A stretch of 64,000 nt of DNA from Hyphomicrobiales bacterium (lineage in GTDB: Bacteria; Pseudomonadota; Alphaproteobacteria; Rhizobiales; Rhizobiaceae): NCBI GenBank assembly GCA_900470195.1, contig UEIJ01000020.1:124001-188000 (forward strand), given 5' to 3'. Position 1 is the stretch's first letter. The number at the start of each line of letters is the position of its first letter. A program made the position numbers and the translations under genes. The notes under the pieces were generated by a model. It was not told the DNA's origin. It saw only the letters and a program-made list of their open reading frames with translations, and did no database searches. Positions 59,013 through 64,000 of this stretch are shown one piece after another.

Positions 59013-61751
59013 TTAGGCAGCAGCGGCGGCTGGCTTGCTGCGGTGCTCCACGTCGTAGAGCAGCCCGCCTTTTCGGGTGTAGACGGCCCAGGTGATGACG
59101 AGGCAGGTCACGTAGAAAATCAGGAAGGCCCAGAGCGCGGCTTCCGGCCCGCCGGTCATGCTGATCGAGGTGCCATAGCCCTTCGGGATGAAGAAGGCGC
59201 CGAAGGCGGCGATGGCCGAGGTGAAGCCGGTGATGGCCGCGGATTCCTTGTCCGCTTCGTGACGGCGTTCTTCCGGGGTGGCACTGGGCATGAGCCTGTC
59301 CATTTCCTTCGACATGATCGCCGGGATCATCTGGAAGGTGGAGGCATTGCCGATGCCGGTCGCGAAGAACAGCAGGACGAAGGAAGCGAAGAAGCCCCAG
59401 AACGCATTCGGCTGATCCTTGATGCCGACGAAGTAGAGCACGCCCGCCACGCCGATCATCATCAGCACGAATGCCCAGATGGTGACGCGGCCGCCGCCAT
59501 ACTTGTCCGCCAGCCAGCCCGAACCCGACCGCGACAGCGCGCCGACGAGAGGCCCGAGGAAGGCGAACTGAAGGGCATTCACTTCCGGGAACAGGATGTT
59601 GGTCAGAAGCGGGAAGCCTGCCGAATAGCCGATGAACGAGCCGAAGGTTCCCGTATAGAGCCAGCACATGATCCAGTTGTGCCTGCGGCGGAAAATGACG
59701 GCCTGATCGGCAAACGAAGCCTTGGCCGAAGCAATATCGTTCATGCCGAACCAGTTGGCGAAAGCCGTGATGACGATGAACGGCACGAAGATAAATCCGG
59801 CATTTTGCAGCCAGAGCGGTGCGCTGCCCGCTTCGGTCGCGACCATGGCCGGACCGCCGCCAAGCTTGCCAAAGATACCGGCCGTGATGACCAGCGGCAC
59901 CACGAACTGCACGACGCTGACGCCGAGATTGCCGAGGCCGGCATTGAGCGCTGCCGCATTGCCCTTCTCATGCTTCGGGAAGAAGAACGAGATGTTGGAC
60001 ATGGAGGAAGCGAAGTTGCCGCCGCCGAAGCCGCAGCAGAGCGCCAGCAGCAGGAAGATGAAATAAGGCGTGTTCGGGTTCTGCACCGCATAGCCGATGC
60101 CAATGGCCGGAATGACCAGCGACCAGGTGGTCAGGGTGGTCCACAGGCGGCCGCCGAAGATCGGCACCATGAAGGAATAGAAGATGCGGAAGGTGGCGCC
60201 CGAAATGCCGGGGAGTGCGGCCAGCCAGAAAAGCTGGTCGGTCGTGAACTGGTAGCCCACCAGCGGCAGCTTCGCCACCACCACGGACCAGACCTGCCAG
60301 ATGGCGAAGGACAAAAGAAGCGCGGGGATCGAAAGCCACAGGTTGCGCTTGGCGATCTTGCGTCCCTTCTGCTCCCAGAAAGCCGGGTCGTCCGGACGCC
60401 AGTCGGTCAGGACGGAATCGCCCTTTGCCGGCTTGATATCGGCTTTCTTCAACCCCTGCAATTCGGGGAATGCCGGAAGTTCGCCGAAAGCCTTGCCTTG
60501 CGAGGCGCGTTCCATCTGGCGGATCGAGACATGCATCCATGTGAACGACACGGCGACGATGACGAAGAGCAGCATGAAGCAGCTTGTCCAGAGGCCGGTC
60601 TGGTCGAGGAGCACGCCGAACAGGATCGGCAGGATGAAGCCGCCAAGACCGCCGATCATGCCCACCAGACCGCCGACGGAGCCGACATTGCCCGGATAAT
60701 AGACGGGAATGTGCTTGAAGACCGCCGCCTTGCCGAGCGCCATGAAGAAGCCGAGGATGAAGACGGTGATGGTGAAGCCGATCACGCCCATTTCCGCATG
60801 GAAGGCCAGCGGGCCGTTATCGCTCTGGATGACATAATCCGTCGGCGGATAGGACAGCACGAAGGTTGCGACCAGCGCCACGGCGAAGGTCCAGTACATG
60901 ACCCGGCGCGCGCCATAGACATCCGAAAGATGCCCGCCATAGGCACGGAAAAGACTGGCCGGAACGGAGAAGAACGCCGCGATGATGCCAGCAAGGCGAA
61001 TATCGACGCCATAGACATGGATCAGATATTGCGGCAGCCACAGCGCGAGCGCCACGAAGGCGCCGAAGACGAAGAAATAGTAGAGCGAGAAACGCCAGAC
61101 CTGCACATTCTTCAGCGGTTCCAGCTCCATCAGCGTGCTGGCGGGCTTTATGCCCTTGAGACGGCGCTCGACCAGAACCGGGTCGTCGCTCGTGGTGAAA
61201 TAGAAGATGAGCGCCATGACGACCATCGCAGCCGCCCAGATTTCGGCAACCGCGTGCCAGCCGAAGGCGACCATGACCATCGGCGCGAAGAATTTCGTGA
61301 CCGCCGAGCCGACGTTGCCCGCGCCGAAAATGCCAAGCGCGACGCCCTGCTTTTCCGGCGGATACCAGCGCGAGACATAGGCGACGCCGACCGAGAACGA
61401 CCCGCCCGCCACGCCGACGCCAAGCGCTGCAATCAGCATCTGCGGATAGGTGGTGGCGTAGGTCAGCAGCCATGTGGCGACCGCCGAGACCAGCATTGTG
61501 AGCGTGAAGATGGCGCGCCCGCCATAGCGGTCCGCCCAGATGCCCAGAATGACCCGGATCAGCGACCCGGTCAGGATGGGTGTGCCGACCAGCAGGCCGA
61601 ACTGCGTTTCGCTCAGTCCAAGCTCGGATCGAATTTCAATGCCGATGATTGCAAAGATGGTCCAGACCGCAAAACAGACCGTGAAAGCGGTCGTACTCAT
61701 CGCTAGCGCCGTTGTCTGCGCCCCGGGATTTTCCCCTGCGACATGTTGCAT
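59013..61751 (-). CDS. narK: Fused NarK1-NarK2 nitrate/nitrite transporter
   Basis: A 912-residue inner-membrane protein made of two complete MFS NarK units joined by a linker of about 60 residues (near 430-490). Unit one (AMSTTAFTVCFAVWTIFAIIG) is of the nitrate:proton symport type; unit two (NLWLSIPALLLSFAIWQVWS) of the nitrate/nitrite antiport type. Each has a nitrate signature, GMIGGLGGFILPI in one and FGGGNFASSMSNISFFFPK in the other. Fusions of this kind occur in Paracoccus and Brucella. The ATG at 61751 follows CGGAG; the frame back to 61823 is upstream control DNA. Confidence 0.93.
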   Translation of the reverse strand: MQHVAGENPGAQTTALAMSTTAFTVCFAVWTIFAIIGIEIRSELGLSETQFGLLVGTPILTGSLIRVILGIWADRYGGRAIFTLTMLVSAVATWLLTYATTYPQMLIAALGVGVAGGSFSVGVAYVSRWYPPEKQGVALGIFGAGNVGSAVTKFFAPMVMVAFGWHAVAEIWAAAMVVMALIFYFTTSDDPVLVERRLKGIKPASTLMELEPLKNVQVWRFSLYYFFVFGAFVALALWLPQYLIHVYGVDIRLAGIIAAFFSVPASLFRAYGGHLSDVYGARRVMYWTFAVALVATFVLSYPPTDYVIQSDNGPLAFHAEMGVIGFTITVFILGFFMALGKAAVFKHIPVYYPGNVGSVGGLVGMIGGLGGFILPILFGVLLDQTGLWTSCFMLLFVIVAVSFTWMHVSIRQMERASQGKAFGELPAFPELQGLKKADIKPAKGDSVLTDWRPDDPAFWEQKGRKIAKRNLWLSIPALLLSFAIWQVWSVVVAKLPLVGYQFTTDQLFWLAALPGISGATFRIFYSFMVPIFGGRLWTTLTTWSLVIPAIGIGYAVQNPNTPYFIFLLLALCCGFGGGNFASSMSNISFFFPKHEKGNAAALNAGLGNLGVSVVQFVVPLVITAGIFGKLGGGPAMVATEAGSAPLWLQNAGFIFVPFIVITAFANWFGMNDIASAKASFADQAVIFRRRHNWIMCWLYTGTFGSFIGYSAGFPLLTNILFPEVNALQFAFLGPLVGALSRSGSGWLADKYGGGRVTIWAFVLMMIGVAGVLYFVGIKDQPNAFWGFFASFVLLFFATGIGNASTFQMIPAIMSKEMDRLMPSATPEERRHEADKESAAITGFTSAIAAFGAFFIPKGYGTSISMTGGPEAALWAFLIFYVTCLVITWAVYTRKGGLLYDVEHRSKPAAAAA

Positions 61752-61822
61752 AGGCGTACTCCGAATTGAATACCATTGGGAGGTTTCGTATGCACTTATG
61801 CGTCGACTGTGAGATGAATACA

Positions 61823-61836
61823 TTGATTAAGATCAA
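61823..61836. promoter_or_regulatory. Fnr/Nnr-type box upstream of narK
   Basis: TTGAT-TAAG-ATCAA is a perfect consensus site centred about 78 bp before the narK start. Activation from -41.5 would give a start near 61788 and a 37-base leader. An ATTCAA-G-TTGAAT inverted repeat at 61849-61861 lies just upstream of it. Confidence 0.82.
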
Positions 61837-61934
61837 TATCTCAGAACTATTCAAGTTGAATTTTAGTTCTTCAAGACGTAAGGCCAATAATAGACCAAGT
61901 TTGGCACAAGTATTGATTAATGCATATTGAACGA

Positions 61935-61948
61935 TTGATATTTATCAA
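61935..61948. promoter_or_regulatory. Fnr/Nnr-type box upstream of the narR-like gene
   Basis: TTGAT-ATTT-ATCAA is a perfect consensus site only 43 bp before the regulator start. A -41.5 activation geometry would leave almost no leader, so repression or autoregulation is more likely here. Confidence 0.78.
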
Positions 61949-61990
61949 TTATGTTAGCGGGCCATAACTTACCCCCTTAAGTGAGGAACG

Positions 61991-62710
61991 ATGCGGAGAG
62001 AAGAAATCGACGCGCTGAGAAATTTGCCGCTTTTCATGGACATGGCGGATGCCACGTTCGAGCGGATCGTGCGTCCGAGCTTCGTGCAGTCATTCCCGCC
62101 GCGCACGACCCTGATCCGGGAAGATGAGCCTGCGGACTTCCTGTTCGCGATCCTCGACGGGCTTGTGCTGATGTCCGCGAAATCGGACGATGGCGAGACT
62201 GCGCTGGAGATGCTGCGCGCCGACGATATCTTCATTCTCGCCGCCGTGCTGAACGACGATGTGTGCCTGCAAACCGCGCAGACACTCACGCCCACCCGCG
62301 TGCTGATGGTGCCTTCCAGCCTGGTGCGCGACCTGATGAGCGAGGATGTCGGCTTCATGCGCGCCATCGTTTTTGAGACCGCCCGCGCCTATCGTCGTCT
62401 GGTCAAGGAACTGAAGGCGCAGAAGCTGCGCAGCAGTGTGCAGCGCCTCGCCAACTGGATCGTCAAGGAATCGCTTTTGAACGGCGGCGGCGACGTCGTG
62501 ATGATCCCTTGCGAAAAACGCACGCTTGCCGCCTATCTCGGCATGACGCCGGAGAACCTGTCGCGCAATTTCGCGACACTCGGTTCCCATGGCGTCAGCG
62601 TGCAGGCTTCGGTGATCAGGATCACCAACAAGAACAAGCTCTTGCAATTTGCCGCCCCTTCCCACCTGATCGACAGGCAGGAACCGGCGCGCACGGCCGA
62701 GAGGGTTTGA
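61991..62710 (+). CDS. Crp/Fnr-family regulator without iron-sulfur cysteines (NarR-like)
   Basis: A 239-residue regulator. The N-terminal effector domain (LPLFMDMADATFERIVRPSF, IREDEPADFLFAILDGLVLM) lacks the cysteine cluster of Fnr; the only cysteines are in DDVCLQ and IPCEK. The dimer helix and helix-turn-helix TLAAYLGMTPENLSRNFATL follow, with the Glu and Ser-Arg that read TTGAT. Paracoccus NarR, which activates narK in response to nitrate or nitrite, and Nnr/Dnr proteins, which sense nitric oxide, are the two alternatives. Divergence from narK favours NarR. Confidence 0.83.
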   Translation: MRREEIDALRNLPLFMDMADATFERIVRPSFVQSFPPRTTLIREDEPADFLFAILDGLVLMSAKSDDGETALEMLRADDIFILAAVLNDDVCLQTAQTLTPTRVLMVPSSLVRDLMSEDVGFMRAIVFETARAYRRLVKELKAQKLRSSVQRLANWIVKESLLNGGGDVVMIPCEKRTLAAYLGMTPENLSRNFATLGSHGVSVQASVIRITNKNKLLQFAAPSHLIDRQEPARTAERV

Positions 62711-62780
62711 GACGCGCTTTCATCTTCCTGTCAAACAGAACGACTATCCGGTGACTTTCTCGATCGAACGGGCCGCCGCC

Positions 62781-63845
62781 ATGAAAGCACCTTTTGTTGC
62801 ACTGTTTCTCGCCCTTGCGACCAGCGCCGCCGCGCAGGAAATGCACAAGCCCGAACTGATCGGCGCTTTCACGCTGCCAACAGGTCTCAAAATCGATGGC
62901 GTGGAATTCGGCGGAATTTCCGGGCTCGACTACGGCCCGCAGGAAGATGTCTATTACGCCATTTCCGACGACCGTTCGGAAAATGCGCCGGCGCGCTTTT
63001 ACAAGCTCAAGCTCGCCATCGACGCTTCCGGCGTGCAGAGCCTCGACATTCTGGAAACGGTCACGCTTCTCGACAAAGCCGGCAAACCATTTGCGCTGAA
63101 GGACGTGGACCCTGAAAGCATCCGCTTCAACGCTGCCACCGGCACCATCTACTGGTCAAGCGAAGGCGACAGAAACGGCAGGCCTTTTGTCGGCGAAGCG
63201 AAGACGGATGGCAGCTTCGTCCGCGAATTTGCCTTGCCGGAGGCCTATATTCCCGACGAGGCCAAGACACGCGGCATCCGCAACAATCTTTCCTTTGAAA
63301 GCCTCACGATCACACCGGACGGCAAGACGCTGCTGGCCGGTACTGAAAACGCGCTGGTACAGGACGGGGACAAGGCGACGCTCGACCATGGCAGCCGCTC
63401 GCGCATCATCGCCTTCGATCTCGCATCGGGCGATGTGACGGCGGAATATGCCTATGATACCGACCCGATCTTCACCAAGGCGACTGAGCCGCCTTTCTGG
63501 AACGATAACGGCATGTCGGAATTTGTTTCCGATGGAAACGATCTCCTCACCGTCGAGCGTTCCTTCGCCATGGGCGTCGGCAATCGGATCACGCTTTACC
63601 GCGCATCCTTCGACGGCGCCAGCAATGTGAAAGACGTTCCGTCGCTCGCCAACCAGCAGGCAACGCCGCTCGCAAAGCAGCTTCTCCTGCAGCTCAATGA
63701 AGGCGATTTCGGCCTCGACATCGACAATATCGAGGCCATTACCTTCGGACCGATGGTTGACGGCAAGAGGACGCTGGTCCTCGCCTCGGACAACAATTTC
63801 AACCACGGTCAGGTTTCGCAGTTCATCGCCCTGAAGCTGCCCTGA
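62781..63845 (+). CDS. Secreted phytase-like (esterase-like activity of phytase) domain protein
   Basis: A 354-residue exported protein with a 20-residue signal peptide (KAPFVALFLALATSAAAQ) and a six-bladed beta-propeller-type phytase-like domain: GGISGLDYGPQEDVYYAISDD, PESIRFNAATGTIYWSSEGD, LSFESLTITPDGKTLLAGTE and NIEAITFGPMVDGKRTLVLASDNNF. Members are common in Rhizobiales and most have no measured substrate. The ATG at 62781 gives the signal peptide; a GTG at 62751 would extend it without benefit. It is 70 bp after the regulator and of no clear link to it. Confidence 0.82.
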   Translation: MKAPFVALFLALATSAAAQEMHKPELIGAFTLPTGLKIDGVEFGGISGLDYGPQEDVYYAISDDRSENAPARFYKLKLAIDASGVQSLDILETVTLLDKAGKPFALKDVDPESIRFNAATGTIYWSSEGDRNGRPFVGEAKTDGSFVREFALPEAYIPDEAKTRGIRNNLSFESLTITPDGKTLLAGTENALVQDGDKATLDHGSRSRIIAFDLASGDVTAEYAYDTDPIFTKATEPPFWNDNGMSEFVSDGNDLLTVERSFAMGVGNRITLYRASFDGASNVKDVPSLANQQATPLAKQLLLQLNEGDFGLDIDNIEAITFGPMVDGKRTLVLASDNNFNHGQVSQFIALKLP

Positions 63846-63861
63846 CAAATAGTGACCGCAC

Positions 63862-64000
63862 TCAGGTCCAGAAATAGCGCACGGTGTGGAAGAAGACCGG
63901 GGCCGAAAAGACGAGGCTGTCGGCCCGGTCGAGCATGCCGCCATGCCCTTCGATCATGTGGCCCCAGTCCTTCACGCCGCGATCGCGCTTGATGGCGGAT
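63862..64000 (-). CDS. Phosphatidate cytidylyltransferase, CdsA family (3' end only)
   Basis: The last 45 codons of a gene running off the right edge. The CdsA signature is clear: SAIKRDRGVKDWGHMIEGHG followed by GMLDRADS, then a last membrane segment and the C-terminus VRYFWT. The enzyme makes CDP-diacylglycerol from phosphatidate and CTP in the inner membrane. The usual Pro before GHGG is Glu here (IEGHGG). A copy on this replicon may be a second one, apart from housekeeping cdsA. Confidence 0.85.
   Translation of the reverse strand, partial: SAIKRDRGVKDWGHMIEGHGGMLDRADSLVFSAPVFFHTVRYFWT

Noticed and set aside
59043-61706. 887-codon open frame opposite narK
   Set aside because: It is a shadow of the biased third codon positions of narK: very rich in Arg, Asp, Glu and His, with no domain or ribosome site.

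Overview
The window looks like a secondary replicon of a Brucella/Ochrobactrum-type alphaproteobacterium (Brucellaceae). The reasons are moderately high G+C, a complete erythritol locus in rhizobial/Brucella order (eryABCD, a DeoR regulator, tpiA2, rpiB, with a divergent ribose-type ABC importer), a rhizobial carnitine dehydrogenase/thioesterase fusion, a fused NarK1-NarK2 transporter heading narGHJI, and a 103-bp palindromic intergenic repeat of the RIME/Bru-RS type. From memory, unchecked, the ery and nar loci lie far apart in classical Brucella, so an Ochrobactrum-like or rearranged genome is more likely. No database was consulted, so the assignment is inference.

Layout. 0-3.2 kb: a sugar ABC importer (partial permease and binding protein, ThuE-like) divergent from a LacI regulator, with three LacI-type operator cores between them. 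3.3-8.5 kb: a cation transporter, then a GntR-controlled hydroxyacid-type cluster (MFS carrier, SDR, isocitrate lyase/PEP-mutase family enzyme). 8.5-9.75 kb: a RES/Xre toxin-antitoxin pair behind an 18-bp palindrome. 9.8-18.9 kb: transport and stress genes, namely an SbmA/BacA-like ABC protein, LysR/aldo-keto reductase/MFS, and a TetR-controlled HlyD-ABC efflux operon. 19-23.4 kb: carnitine to glycine betaine catabolism with its GlxA-type regulator and an orphan quaternary-amine binding protein. 24-28.1 kb: a second polyol-type module (GlpD-like flavoprotein, FGGY kinase, DeoR).

28.3-40.5 kb is the erythritol locus. The importer reads leftward and eryABCD-eryR-tpiA2-rpiB rightward from a 0.7-kb control region. 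The enzymes turn erythritol into D-erythrose-4-phosphate. Next to it, behind a small ParDE-type toxin-antitoxin pair, lies a convergent tkt-fbp-fba operon (41.2-45.4 kb) whose products can feed erythrose-4-phosphate into hexose phosphates and sedoheptulose phosphates.

45.7-62.7 kb is largely anaerobic nitrogen-oxide respiration: NnrS, pseudoazurin, narK-G-H-J-I followed by a parvulin-type isomerase and a DUF2478 protein, and a Crp/Fnr regulator without iron-sulfur cysteines. Perfect TTGAT-N4-ATCAA boxes precede pseudoazurin, narK and the regulator. Between these lies an unrelated unit (47.8-50.8 kb): an Ldh2-type reductase, a DapA-family lyase and a GntR regulator. The window ends with a secreted phytase-like protein and the 3' end of a cdsA-type gene.

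The features most worth a second look are a ten-codon leader ORF with a strong Shine-Dalgarno whose stop overlaps the eryA start, a shared ATGATAG-N5-TGTTAT element on both sides of the divergent ery promoters, the uncharacterised second polyol kinase/dehydrogenase module, and the apparent coupling of erythritol genes to tkt-fbp-fba. No CRISPR array, insertion sequence, prophage, tRNA or rRNA gene was recognised.
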